A DNA stretch of 64,000 bases from Pararhizobium mangrovi (GTDB taxonomy: Bacteria > Pseudomonadota > Alphaproteobacteria > Rhizobiales > Rhizobiaceae): NCBI RefSeq assembly GCF_006516965.1, contig NZ_VHLH01000006.1:1-64000 (forward strand), in the 5' to 3' direction. The notes below the pieces were generated by a model. The model worked only from the letters and a program-made list of their open reading frames with translations. It searched no databases and was not told where the DNA came from. Made by a program: the position numbers and the translations under genes. Below, piece after piece: positions 8,240 through 16,883 of the stretch (its first letter is position 1; each line of letters opens with the position of its first letter).

Positions 8240-8755
8240 TCAGTTGCGCCGGGTGATCGTCTCGTCGAGCGACGCGAGCGGAAACGCGAACTTGCGCACG
8301 ACCATGCGGTTCAGCGCGACCCTTCCCCCCGGTTGAAGATAGAGCCACTGTTCGGTGTCGAGCCCGTGTTTGGTGGTGAAGCGGATATGCAGGCGGTTGC
8401 CTTCGACGTCGAGGTGGACCGGCCCGCGCGCGCTGGTGAGCGTTCCGGTAAGACGACCGTCGTCCGTCTTTTGTATACGCCAGGTCCGCGTATGGACCGG
8501 CTCGTCTCGCTCCGTGATGTGCTGGACGAGGATGAGCGTGCCGTCCGGCTCGATATGCCCAGCGCTGACGACATGGGTATGCGTCGGGTCCGAGAAATCG
8601 ACTTTCAGCGTGCCCTCGCCGACCGTCTTTCCATCGAAGAAGGCGAAAGGCGAAAAGACCGGCGCGGGCGCGGCCAAGCTTGTGTGCTGAGGTGTCGAAG
8701 CGCAGCCGGCGAGCGGTGCGGCCAGCAGGAGTGCGCAAAGCAGGAAGCGTTTCAT
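8240..8755 (-). CDS. DUF3833-like lipoprotein
   Basis: 171 residues from the start at 8755, which is preferred because it opens a lipoprotein signal peptide (KRFLLCALLLAAPLAGC, lipobox L-A-G-C). The mature part begins ASTPQH and has FFDGKTVGEGTLKV, which resembles the opening of the DUF3833 family (F-x-G-x-x-x-G-x-G), then a beta-rich body and the closing MVVRKFAFPLASLDETITRR. Members of that family are of unknown role; several are predicted outer-membrane lipoproteins. It is monocistronic, with a hairpin terminator downstream. No enzyme motif is seen. Confidence 0.7.
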   Translation of the reverse strand: MKRFLLCALLLAAPLAGCASTPQHTSLAAPAPVFSPFAFFDGKTVGEGTLKVDFSDPTHTHVVSAGHIEPDGTLILVQHITERDEPVHTRTWRIQKTDDGRLTGTLTSARGPVHLDVEGNRLHIRFTTKHGLDTEQWLYLQPGGRVALNRMVVRKFAFPLASLDETITRRN

Positions 8756-9100
8756 CGATGGTCTCTCCGCGTTTGGCCGCACGAGTAATGGCCTTTGCCT
8801 GAAGACCGCGACGATGATCCAGTCGTAGCGGCGATGGCACTTTTCATAAAGGGTGCGCACGACATCGTGTCTGCACATGGCCGGCACGGCAGGGCCGATC
8901 ATTGCGCATGCTTTGTCCGAAGCAGCACAAATGTATCAGTTCGATGTCGAGAACGATGTAGCTGGCTCTGCTCGATATGACTAATATCCAGTATAGACAG
9001 GCATTCGATTACGAACGGGAGGACGGTTGTCGCGTTTGCTTGAAGCCATGCGCAACCGATCTGTTCGTACTCATACAGTCTTGGCGCCCGGGAGGAGACA
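8756..9100. other. intergenic region upstream of the AraC-type regulator gene
   Basis: 345 bases between the start of the minus-strand lipoprotein gene and the plus-strand regulator gene. It must hold both promoters. An AT-richer stretch around 8970-9005 (CTAATATCC, GTATAGAC) is a plausible promoter zone for the regulator, but no clear -35/-10 pair was found. No gene or repeat seen. Confidence 0.4.
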
Positions 9101-9979
9101 GTGGAGCCGGATCTCGAAGTCGTTCAGATACGTTCGGGTGAATCGTTTACCGCCTGGGCCCACGGCTATCCCTACCACACCGTGCGCTGGCACTTTCATC
9201 CCGAATACGAACTGCATCTCGTCACGGAGACGACGGGTCGTTACTTCATCGGTGATTTCATCGGCGAGTTCCAGCCCGGCAACCTCGTGCTCACGGGGCC
9301 GAACCTGCCGCACAACTGGGTGAGCATGGTGCCGGAAGGCACGAGCGTAAAACGCCGCTGCGTCGTGCTGCAGTTCACCGAGCGCTTCATCGACAGCACC
9401 ATCCGCGTGCTGCCGGAGCTTGCGGCCTTCGAGATGTTGCTCGCGGAAAGCCGGCACGGCGTGCTCTTCACGCCCGAGACGGCGAAGAAGGTCCAGCCGA
9501 TCTTCCTCGAACTTCTGGAAGCGCAGGGAACGCGCCGCATCATGCTGTTCATGACACTGGTCGACGTCCTGGCGCGCTCGTCGGGCCGGGAACTGCTGGC
9601 GAGTTCGAACTACCTGCCGGATCCCTCCGGCTTCATGTCGGCTGCGACCAACCGGGCGCTCGCCTATATCCGCGAAAACCTGACGGAGCCGTTTACCGAG
9701 GCCGATCTCGCCGAGATCGCCGGCATGAGCCGCAGCGCCTTCTCGCGCTCCTTCCGTCGGCATACCGGTTTCTCGCTCGTTCGCTACGTCAATCGCCTGC
9801 GCATCAATCTCGCCTGCCAGTTGCTGATGAACGGCGAGGACCGGCCGATCACCGAGATCTGCTACGCGGTCGGCTTCAACAATCTGTCGAACTTCAACCG
9901 GCAGTTCCTGGCGCAGAAGGGCATGCCGCCTTCGCGCTTCCGGGCACTGCACGGGGAGAACATCATGCTCGCCGCCTGA
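9101..9979 (+). CDS. AraC-family transcriptional regulator
   Basis: 292 residues, GTG start at 9101 with GGGAGGAG eight or so bases upstream. The N-terminal half is a cupin-like effector domain (WHFHPEYELHLVTETTGRYFIGD, GNLVLTGPNLPHNW). The C-terminal 100 residues carry two helix-turn-helix motifs: LAEIAGMSRSAFSRSFRRHTG and ITEICYAVGFNNLSNFNRQF. The cupin-plus-HTH form is typical of AraC regulators that sense sugars. It sits 246 bases upstream of a XylFGH-like sugar importer on the same strand, so it likely controls that operon. The gap 9980-10225 shows no gene. Confidence 0.9.
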   Translation: MEPDLEVVQIRSGESFTAWAHGYPYHTVRWHFHPEYELHLVTETTGRYFIGDFIGEFQPGNLVLTGPNLPHNWVSMVPEGTSVKRRCVVLQFTERFIDSTIRVLPELAAFEMLLAESRHGVLFTPETAKKVQPIFLELLEAQGTRRIMLFMTLVDVLARSSGRELLASSNYLPDPSGFMSAATNRALAYIRENLTEPFTEADLAEIAGMSRSAFSRSFRRHTGFSLVRYVNRLRINLACQLLMNGEDRPITEICYAVGFNNLSNFNRQFLAQKGMPPSRFRALHGENIMLAA

Positions 9980-10225
9980 GGGAGGAAACCGGGCGGCCCT
10001 TTTCAAAGGAAAGGAGGAGGGAGGAGACCAGAAACCATCGCCGGAACGCGATCGACGTGCGCGGAACGACCCGCGTGCGAACGGAGAAGTCGTGCGCCCG
10101 ACGAAAGCATCGGCGCGCTATCTCGACCGAACCGATGGCATGCCATCGAGCCTGCGCAACCGGCGAACGAACCAGCCCGGCCGCTCCAAGCGATGCCGGA
10201 TCACGACCAAACAAGGGAGTAGCCA

Positions 10226-11323
10226 ATGCCAAATGTTGCACGCACCACCACCATCGCGGCCGCATTCGCCGTCGCACTATCGAGCGGCACCGCCGCGCTC
10301 GCCCAGGATAGCGGAAAAGATTCCAAGATCGCGAACACCACCTTCGCCTTCCTGATGCCGGACGAAGCCTCCACCCGCTACGAGCAGCACGACCATCCGG
10401 GCTTCGTCGCCGAGATGAAGAAGCTCTGCGACAGCTGCACCGTGCTCTACCAGAACGCCGACGCCGACGCCTCGCGCCAGCAGCAGCAGTTCAACTCCGT
10501 CATCTCGCAAGGGGCGAAGGCGATCGTCATCGATCCGGTGGACTCCAGCGCCGCCGCCTCGCTCGTTCGCCAGGCGCAGTCGCAAGGGGTGAAGGTCATC
10601 GCTTACGACCGGCCGATCCCCGACGTCGCCGCGGACTACTACGTCTCCTTCGACAACACCGCGATCGGCAAGATGATCGCGAAGTCGCTCGTCGATCACC
10701 TGAAGGAAAAGGGTGTGAAGACCGACGACGGCGGCGTGCTCGAGATCAACGGCTCCCCAACCGACGCTGCGGCCGGCCTCATCAAGGACGGCATCCATCA
10801 GGGCCTGAAGACCGGCGACTACAAGACGCTGTCGGAATACGACACGCCGGACTGGGCGCCGCCGAAGGCGCAGCAATGGGCGAGCGGCCAGATCACGCGC
10901 TTCGGCGACAAGATCCACGGTCTCGTGGCGGCTAACGACGGGACGGCCGGCGGCGCGATCGCCGCGTTCAAGGCCGCCGGCGTCGATCCGATCCCGCCCG
11001 TCACCGGCAACGACGCGACGCTCGCCGGGCTGCAGCGCATCATCGCCGGCATCCAGTACAACACGATCTCCAAACCGAGCGAGATCGTGGCGGCGGCTGC
11101 GGCCGACGTCGCGGTGAAGCTCGTCCAGGGCGAGAAGCCGAAGGCCGATACGACGCTCTTCAAGACGCCGACGCAGCTCTTCACGCCGACGCTCGTCACC
11201 GCCGACAATCTGAAAGCGGAGATCGTCGACAAGGAGATCAACGGCAAGCCGATCATCTCCGCCGAAGAGCTCTGCAAGGGCTACGAGGACGGCTGCAAGA
11301 AACTCGGCATATCCGTCGAATAG
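10226..11323 (+). CDS. sugar ABC transporter substrate-binding protein, XylF/ChvE-like
   Basis: 365 residues with a Sec signal peptide cut near ALAQDS. The fold is periplasmic binding protein type I (sugar cluster): TTFAFLMPDEASTRYEQHD, a Q-rich helix SRQQQQFN, ISQGAKAIVIDPVDSSAAA, VIAYDRPI and YVSFDNTAIG, all usual in xylose- and multi-sugar-binding proteins. A Cys pair in KKLCDSCTV and another (ELCKGYEDGCKK) near the C-terminus may form disulfides. The start has AAGGGAG ahead. It is the first gene of a binding-protein, ATPase, permease operon with an SDR behind it. The sugar is not certain; the xylose/rhamnose/galactose range is likely. Confidence 0.88.
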   Translation: MPNVARTTTIAAAFAVALSSGTAALAQDSGKDSKIANTTFAFLMPDEASTRYEQHDHPGFVAEMKKLCDSCTVLYQNADADASRQQQQFNSVISQGAKAIVIDPVDSSAAASLVRQAQSQGVKVIAYDRPIPDVAADYYVSFDNTAIGKMIAKSLVDHLKEKGVKTDDGGVLEINGSPTDAAAGLIKDGIHQGLKTGDYKTLSEYDTPDWAPPKAQQWASGQITRFGDKIHGLVAANDGTAGGAIAAFKAAGVDPIPPVTGNDATLAGLQRIIAGIQYNTISKPSEIVAAAAADVAVKLVQGEKPKADTTLFKTPTQLFTPTLVTADNLKAEIVDKEINGKPIISAEELCKGYEDGCKKLGISVE

Positions 11324-11397
11324 CGACGATAAGGCCCGTCCGCCAGTGCGCGGGCGGGCCACCCTGTCGGTAACCCGAGCGAAGAAAGCGTTCACCG

Positions 11398-12216
11398 ATG
11401 CCCGATGTTCTGCCCCATGCCAATCCGGCCGGCGAGCTCGTGCTTGCCCTGCGCGGTATCTCCAAGAATTTCGGCGCCGTCTCGGCGCTGACCCACATCG
11501 ATCTCGACGTGCATGCCGGCGAGGTCGTCGCACTCGTCGGCGACAACGGTGCCGGAAAGTCGACGCTCGTCAAGGTCCTTGCCGGCGTGCACCAGCCGAG
11601 TTCCGGTACGATCGAGTTCGCCGGCAAGCCGGTGAAGCTCACCTCGCCGAGCACCGCGCTCGATCTCGGCATCGCCACCGTCTTTCAGGACCTGGCGCTG
11701 TGCGAAAACCTCGACGTCGTCGCCAACATCTTTCTCGGTCGCGAGAAGGATCCGATGCGCCTCGACGAGGTCGGCATGGAAATCCGCGCTTGGCAGCTTC
11801 TGAACGAACTCTCGGCGCGCATCCCGAGCGTGCGCGAGCCGGTCGCCTCGCTTTCGGGCGGCCAGCGCCAGACCGTCGCGATCGCGCGTTCTCTGCTTCT
11901 CGAACCCAAGGTCATCCTTCTCGACGAGCCGACGGCAGCACTCGGCGTCGCGCAGACGGCGGAAGTGCTCGATCTCATCGAGCGGGTGCGCGAACGCGGG
12001 CTCGGCGTCGTCATGATCAGCCACAACATGGAGGACGTGCGCGCCGTCGCCGACCGCATCGTCGTCCTCCGTCTCGGCCGCAACAACGGCGTCTTCACAC
12101 CGGATTCGACCAACCAGGATCTCGTCAGCGCCATCACCGGTGCGAGCGACAATTCCGTTTCCCGCCGGGCCGGCCGCCGTGCCGCGTCGACACCGGCGCA
12201 GGAGAACCACCCATGA
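11398..12216 (+). CDS. sugar ABC transporter ATP-binding protein (single domain)
   Basis: 272 residues. Walker A GDNGAGKSTLVK, Q-loop around TVFQDLALC, signature LSGGQRQTVAIA, Walker B VILLDEPTAAL and the H-loop VVMISHNM are all intact. It has one nucleotide-binding domain, unlike the two-domain XylG/RbsA type, so it should act as a homodimer with the permease encoded next. Its stop overlaps the permease start (ATGA at 12213-12216), implying translational coupling. Cytoplasmic, membrane-associated. Confidence 0.93.
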   Translation: MPDVLPHANPAGELVLALRGISKNFGAVSALTHIDLDVHAGEVVALVGDNGAGKSTLVKVLAGVHQPSSGTIEFAGKPVKLTSPSTALDLGIATVFQDLALCENLDVVANIFLGREKDPMRLDEVGMEIRAWQLLNELSARIPSVREPVASLSGGQRQTVAIARSLLLEPKVILLDEPTAALGVAQTAEVLDLIERVRERGLGVVMISHNMEDVRAVADRIVVLRLGRNNGVFTPDSTNQDLVSAITGASDNSVSRRAGRRAASTPAQENHP

Positions 12217-13472
12217 ACGACAAGGCCGAAACCATGCCGGGCGGCAAGGCGCTGCTCGATCGACAGGACGAACGCGTCAAGCACGAGGAAGGCTTTGCCG
12301 GGTCGGTAAAGGCGTTCTGGTCGCAGGTGCGATCGGGCGATCTCGGATCGCTGCCGGTCGTCGTCGGGCTCGTTATCATCTGGACGGTGTTCCAGCTTCT
12401 GAACCCCGTCTTCCTGTCCAGCAACAACCTCGCGAACCTCCTCTTCGATTCCTCGACGATCGGCGTCATCTCGCTCGGGATCGTCTGCGTGCTGATGGTC
12501 GCGCAGATCGACCTTTCGGTCGGCTCCGTCAGCGGGCTCGCTTCGGCGATCACCGGTGTGCTGTGGGTCGAAAGCGGCTGGCCGGTGTGGCTGGCGATTC
12601 TTGCCGCGTTGGCCGTCGGCACGCTGATCGGCGCGCTCTACGCCCTGCTCTTCAATTCGCTCGGCATGCCGAGCTTCGTCTCGACGCTTGCCGGTCTCCT
12701 CGCCTTCCTCGGCGCGCAGCTCTACCTGCTCGGCTCGAACGGCTCGATCAACCTGCCCTACGATTCGCCGCTCGTCTCCTTCGGCCAGCTTCTCACCATG
12801 CCGGACTGGGTCTCCTACGGACTGGCGGCTCTTGCCGGCATCGGGCTTTTCGTCACCGGCTATCGTACGGCTGCAAGACGGCGGGAGGCCGGCCTTTCGG
12901 CGGAGTCGCTCGCAAGCCTTCTCGCCAAGGCGGTCGTCGTCATCGCCGCGGTCGAGTTCGTCGTCTTCTACCTCAACCAGAGCCGCGGCGTGCCATGGCT
13001 CTTCGGCCTCTTCATCGCGCTCGTGCTTGCGATGAACTACGCGTTGCAGCGCACGAAATGGGGCCGGTCGATGCGTGCCGTCGGCGGCAATCCGGAGGCT
13101 GCTCGCCGTGCCGGTATCCCCGTCAAGCGCATCTATCTCAGCGCTTTCATGCTGTGCTCGACGCTGGCAGCACTTGGCGGCATCCTCGGTGCGGCACGCC
13201 TCGCCTCGGCAAGCCAGCAGGCGGGCACCGGCGACGTGAACCTCAACGCCATCGCCGCCGCCGTCATCGGCGGAACGAGCCTCTTCGGCGGTCGCGGCAA
13301 TGCGTATTCGGCACTTCTCGGCATCATCGTCATCGAATCGATCGCGAGCGGGCTCACGCTTTTGAACCTCTCGTCCTCGCTTCGCTACATGATCACCGGT
13401 GCGGTGCTGGCGATCGCGGTGATCGTCGATTCGCTTTCGCGACGCTCGCGCGTCTCCCACGGCCGGGCCTGA
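12213..13472 (+). CDS. sugar ABC transporter permease, XylH-like
   Basis: 419 residues, start overlapping the ATPase stop by ATGA. Many hydrophobic segments from residue 45 onward. The RbsC/XylH family marks are present: IDLSVGSVSGLA after the third segment, NSLGMPSFVSTLAGLL, MRAVGGNPEAARRAGIPV and AAVIGGTSLFGGRGN. The chain is longer than RbsC (about 320) as in XylH, with a charged insert (YRTAARRREAGL) between segments. Forms the membrane channel of the importer. It is followed after 43 bases by an SDR gene, probably in the same operon. Confidence 0.92.
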   Translation: MNDKAETMPGGKALLDRQDERVKHEEGFAGSVKAFWSQVRSGDLGSLPVVVGLVIIWTVFQLLNPVFLSSNNLANLLFDSSTIGVISLGIVCVLMVAQIDLSVGSVSGLASAITGVLWVESGWPVWLAILAALAVGTLIGALYALLFNSLGMPSFVSTLAGLLAFLGAQLYLLGSNGSINLPYDSPLVSFGQLLTMPDWVSYGLAALAGIGLFVTGYRTAARRREAGLSAESLASLLAKAVVVIAAVEFVVFYLNQSRGVPWLFGLFIALVLAMNYALQRTKWGRSMRAVGGNPEAARRAGIPVKRIYLSAFMLCSTLAALGGILGAARLASASQQAGTGDVNLNAIAAAVIGGTSLFGGRGNAYSALLGIIVIESIASGLTLLNLSSSLRYMITGAVLAIAVIVDSLSRRSRVSHGRA

Positions 13473-13515
13473 CGTCCGGCCGGACATCGCTCGCTGAAAA
13501 CGACAAACACGGAGA

Positions 13516-14253
13516 ATGAAGACGATGAGCGTCAGTCTCGAAGGAAAGTGCGCGGCGATCACGGGCAGCGCCTCGGGCATCGGCCTCGAAACGGCAAGAC
13601 TGCTTCTGCAGGCCGGAGCGAAGGTCGCGCTCGTGGACCGCAACGAGACGCGCCTGAACGAGCTCGTCGAAGAACTCGGCGACGGCGCGCATGCGGTCGT
13701 CACCGATCTGCTCGACCGCGAAAGCGTCGCCGGCATGATGCCGCAGATCCTCGAAAAGCTCGGCCGTCTCGACATCTTCCACGCCAATGCCGGCGCCTAT
13801 AATGGCGGGGATCTCGCCGAGGGTGATCCCGACGAATGGGACCTCGTCCTGAACCTCAACGTCAACGCTGCCTTCCGCTCGGTCCATGCCGTGCTTCCAC
13901 ACATGATCGAGCGCGGCTCCGGCGACATCATGATGACGAGTTCGATCGCGGGTATCACGCCGGTCTTGTGGGAACCGATCTATACGGCCTCGAAACACGC
14001 CGTTCAGGCTTTCGTCCACACGGTTCGCCGGCAGATGATCCGCCACGGCATCCGCGTCGGCGCGGTGCTGCCCGGGCCCGTCGTCACCGCCCTGCTCGAC
14101 GACTGGCCGAAGGCGAAGATGGAGGAAGCGCTCGCCGCCGGCAGCCTGATGCAGCCGATCGAGGTCGCCGAATGCGTGGCCTTCATGCTGACACGGCCGG
14201 CCGGTGTCACGGTGCGCGATCTGGTCGTGCTGCCGACGAGCGTCGATCTGTGA
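13516..14253 (+). CDS. short-chain dehydrogenase/reductase of the sugar operon
   Basis: 245 residues with a Rossmann fold: [10 protein letters not shown] (cofactor loop), NANAGAY, active Ser in TSSIAGI and YTASK (Tyr and Lys of the catalytic triad). The loop ending VDRNE after the second strand favours NAD over NADP. Two in-frame ATGs are possible; the second (13525) is better spaced from GGAG than the first. Being last in the binding-protein/ATPase/permease operon, it may act on the imported sugar or polyol, as sorbitol- or ribitol-type SDRs do. Exact substrate unknown. Confidence 0.85.
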   Translation: MKTMSVSLEGKCAAITGSASGIGLETARLLLQAGAKVALVDRNETRLNELVEELGDGAHAVVTDLLDRESVAGMMPQILEKLGRLDIFHANAGAYNGGDLAEGDPDEWDLVLNLNVNAAFRSVHAVLPHMIERGSGDIMMTSSIAGITPVLWEPIYTASKHAVQAFVHTVRRQMIRHGIRVGAVLPGPVVTALLDDWPKAKMEEALAAGSLMQPIEVAECVAFMLTRPAGVTVRDLVVLPTSVDL

Positions 14254-14375
14254 TTCGACGAATTCCCGCGGAGCCGAATGGTTCAAACGATCGGCATCGC
14301 GGTAAAGTTGCAGCAACGAAATTCTGATAGGTCCGGCCGAACAGCGACATTGCGCGAGCGTGACGAGGCCGTCTC

Positions 14376-15635
14376 ATGACCATCGACCGGCGACAGCATT
14401 TCTACGGCCTCGGCCGCTTGCGCGCTTTACGGCAAAACGCACGTCTGCATTTCGAGCCCGAACTCGAAAGCACGTTCCGGTCGGTGACGGCCGGACATCG
14501 ACGATCGCAGCTGATCTTCATCAGCGCCTGTATCGCCATCTTCTGCCTTGCTGCGATCCCGCTCGATTTCCTCGAGCATTCCCGTCCCGCACTCGCCGCC
14601 TCGATCCGGATCGGGCTCCTGCTTCCCGTTCAGCTTATCGGCATCTTCGCCCTGCGGTTTTGGCGCTCGGACTGGAGCGAATGCCTGGCCATGCTCATAC
14701 CGATCACCGCGGCCGTGCTGACCGTCGACGCGCTCGGCTATCTGACCGAGGTCGCGCGGCCCGATGTGGCGGAGCGCTACTATCTCGCCTCCGGCTCCAT
14801 CGCCTTCACGTTCAATTTCGTCGCGCCGTTGCGCTTCAGGCATGCCGTTTTGACGACCCTTGCCGTCCTGCTCGTCTACGACGTGCATCTCTTCGCCGTC
14901 TCCTCGGTCGAGATGCAGCCGACGGCCATCTTCGTCACGGTCATTGCGCTCTTCTCGCTCATCACCCGCTGGCGGCTCGAACGGGCGGAGCGCAACGAGT
15001 TCCTCGGTCGCCGCGCGCAGGCAAAGCTCAATGGCGAGCTCGTGGACCTGACGGAACGCCTGACGGAGCTCGCGAGCACCGATCCGCTCACCGGTCTCGC
15101 CAATCGTCGGCGATTGCAGGACGTATTGCGCGAAAGCTGGGAAGAGGCCGAACGAAACGGCGAATGGGTCGGCGCGGCGATCGCAGACATCGACCACTTC
15201 AAGCGTTTCAACGATGCGGTCGGCCATTTCGACGGTGACGAATGCCTGAAGACCGTCGCCAGCCGGCTGGCCGCGGTCGCCTCGCGCGCCGGCGGAACGA
15301 TCGCCCGTTTCGGCGGCGAGGAATTCGCCATTCTGGCTCCCGACGCCGACCCGGACGCGATCCTGCGGTTCGGAGAGGAACTGCGCCACGCGGTCGACCA
15401 ATCGGCCATTCCGCATCCGGGCCTCGGCGAAAACCGTCACGTCACCGTCTCGGTCGGCGTCAGTAGCACCATCCCCATCCGCGACATCGACGCAGGCGAC
15501 GTCCTCAGGGCCGCCGACGCGGCGCTTTACGAAGCCAAACAGCGCGGCCGCGACATGGTGGTCGGACGCGAAACCACCGCGAAGACCGGGACACCGCAAG
15601 AACGCCCGACCGGCAGGAAATCTTCGGCAATTTGA
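14376..15635 (+). CDS. membrane-bound diguanylate cyclase (GGDEF)
   Basis: 419 residues. About six hydrophobic segments between residues 46 and 197 form a membrane sensor of no recognised named type. A short helix (about 200-230) leads to the GGDEF domain, which starts with TDPLTGLANRRRL. The active-site motif is GGEEF at 313-317, an active variant, with metal-binding D in ADIDHFKRFND. The inhibitory RxxD site that usually precedes the motif is not visible, so product inhibition may be missing. It would make cyclic di-GMP in response to an unknown membrane signal. It lies between two sugar gene groups but shows no overlap with either. Confidence 0.9.
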   Translation: MTIDRRQHFYGLGRLRALRQNARLHFEPELESTFRSVTAGHRRSQLIFISACIAIFCLAAIPLDFLEHSRPALAASIRIGLLLPVQLIGIFALRFWRSDWSECLAMLIPITAAVLTVDALGYLTEVARPDVAERYYLASGSIAFTFNFVAPLRFRHAVLTTLAVLLVYDVHLFAVSSVEMQPTAIFVTVIALFSLITRWRLERAERNEFLGRRAQAKLNGELVDLTERLTELASTDPLTGLANRRRLQDVLRESWEEAERNGEWVGAAIADIDHFKRFNDAVGHFDGDECLKTVASRLAAVASRAGGTIARFGGEEFAILAPDADPDAILRFGEELRHAVDQSAIPHPGLGENRHVTVSVGVSSTIPIRDIDAGDVLRAADAALYEAKQRGRDMVVGRETTAKTGTPQERPTGRKSSAI

Positions 15636-15790
15636 TCTCCGACAGGTCGCCTTCGAAAACACCCATCAAACCCCTCGGACCGCGCATGTCCGCAATCCTT
15701 TACGACGTCGCCAATTGCTGGGTGATCGGACGACGCGAGGTCGACCATCACGTGTTGAACCGAAAAGTGAGATCAGCACCGAACGCTACC

Positions 15791-15826
15791 ATTGATCGTA
15801 CCAAAAATAAAATAAATCCGATCAAT
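15791..15826. promoter_or_regulatory. candidate operator: 8-bp inverted repeat in an AT-rich promoter region
   Basis: ATTGATCG (15791-15798) and its exact complement CGATCAAT (15819-15826) are 20 bases apart, with A-rich sequence between. The site lies about 55-90 bases before the leader ORF of the epimerase/dehydratase operon and is the only AT-rich stretch nearby. A direct repeat GCGGCATA (15835-15842, 15845-15852) follows. It is a reasonable binding site for one of the regulators of this region; which one is unknown. Confidence 0.35.
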
Positions 15827-15879
15827 TGAGCGCAGCGGCATACTGCGGCATAAGAGGAATATCGTGGAGGAGATATCCC

Positions 15880-15978
15880 ATGAACGTCTTCTCGGACCCG
15901 GCGCCGGGGACCATCGCATCCGCTGTCGGTGATGCGCCGAATGGCAGGATCGTCATCGAGCCCGAACTGGACGCATGA
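15880..15978 (+). CDS. 32-codon leader ORF coupled to the aldose epimerase gene
   Basis: A short ORF encoding 32 residues (starts MNVFSDPAPGTIASAV, ends EPELDA). It has the best Shine-Dalgarno site in the region (GGAGGA, 8 bases before the ATG), and its TGA overlaps the start of the epimerase gene as ATGA. The epimerase has no good site of its own, so its translation probably depends on this ORF. The peptide has no membrane segment or known motif. It could be a genuine leader peptide, or the remnant of a deleted gene. Too short for codon statistics to help. Confidence 0.5.
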   Translation: MNVFSDPAPGTIASAVGDAPNGRIVIEPELDA

Positions 15979-16883
15979 TGGAAACGTGGTCGATCGGCAA
16001 CGGCCATCTGGAGGCACGCGCGAGCGCTCGTGGGGGGTGTCTGGTCGACGCGTATTTCGACGGCGTGCCGATCCTGCGGCCCTACCAGGGTGACGAGAAG
16101 GCGGCTGCGGATCCTTTGAAGGCGGCGAGCTTTCCGTTCCTCCCGTTCGGTAATCGGGTGGAGGGCAACCGGTTTTCCTTCGAGGCGGAGGATCACATCC
16201 TTCGAGCCAATACCGAATGGGACCCGCTCTATCTGCACGGCGACGCGTGGCTTGCGGAATGGCGGCTGGTAGAGGCGGAAGACGAGCGCATCGTGCTCGC
16301 CATCGATCGCTCTTTCGACCTTGGCGATAGCGCGCACAGCCCCTACCGATTTTACGGACGACAGGAAATCTCGGTCGAAAACGGAAGTCTGGTTCTCGCA
16401 CTCGAGGTCACGAACGCGGGCGATACTACCCTTCCCTTTGGCCTTGGGCACCACTGCTTCTTTCCGCTGACCCGGATGACGACGCTGAAAGCCAACGCCA
16501 CCGACTACTGGACGGAAAAGGCGGGTTTCCTGCCGGCCGCACGTGAGCCGCTACCGATAGAGCTCGACTTCAGCGCAGCTCGCCGGATACCGCGTCGCTG
16601 GCTCAACAACGGCTTCGAGGGTTGGGAAGGCACGGCGGACATCGCCTGGCCGGAGCGCGGTCTCACCGTCAGCATCGAAGCGCAGCCGGTATTCAGTCGC
16701 TACTTCCTGTTTCATTCGGACCCGGCCTTCGAGCCCGGCTTTGCCGACGACTATTTCTGTTTCGAACCCATGACCCACAGTGCGAACGGCCACAACCTGG
16801 CGGATCTCGGCGGGCTTCGCCCACTGAAGCCGGGCGAAACGCAGCGTGCATCCCTCACCATAACGCCAACGGTGCTTCGATGA
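15975..16883 (+). CDS. aldose 1-epimerase (mutarotase), GalM-like
   Basis: 302 residues of the galactose-mutarotase fold. Characteristic points are FPFLPFGNRVEGN (substrate-site Asn and Arg), LHGDAWLAEW with the catalytic His region, FGLGHHCFFPL, and the C-terminal region FCFEPMTHSAN that provides the catalytic Glu. The enzyme interconverts alpha and beta anomers of aldoses and would feed an aldose dehydrogenase. Start overlaps the 32-codon ORF (ATGA) and its stop overlaps the dehydratase gene (ATGA at 16880-16883), so three cistrons are coupled. Confidence 0.9.
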   Translation: MMETWSIGNGHLEARASARGGCLVDAYFDGVPILRPYQGDEKAAADPLKAASFPFLPFGNRVEGNRFSFEAEDHILRANTEWDPLYLHGDAWLAEWRLVEAEDERIVLAIDRSFDLGDSAHSPYRFYGRQEISVENGSLVLALEVTNAGDTTLPFGLGHHCFFPLTRMTTLKANATDYWTEKAGFLPAAREPLPIELDFSAARRIPRRWLNNGFEGWEGTADIAWPERGLTVSIEAQPVFSRYFLFHSDPAFEPGFADDYFCFEPMTHSANGHNLADLGGLRPLKPGETQRASLTITPTVLR

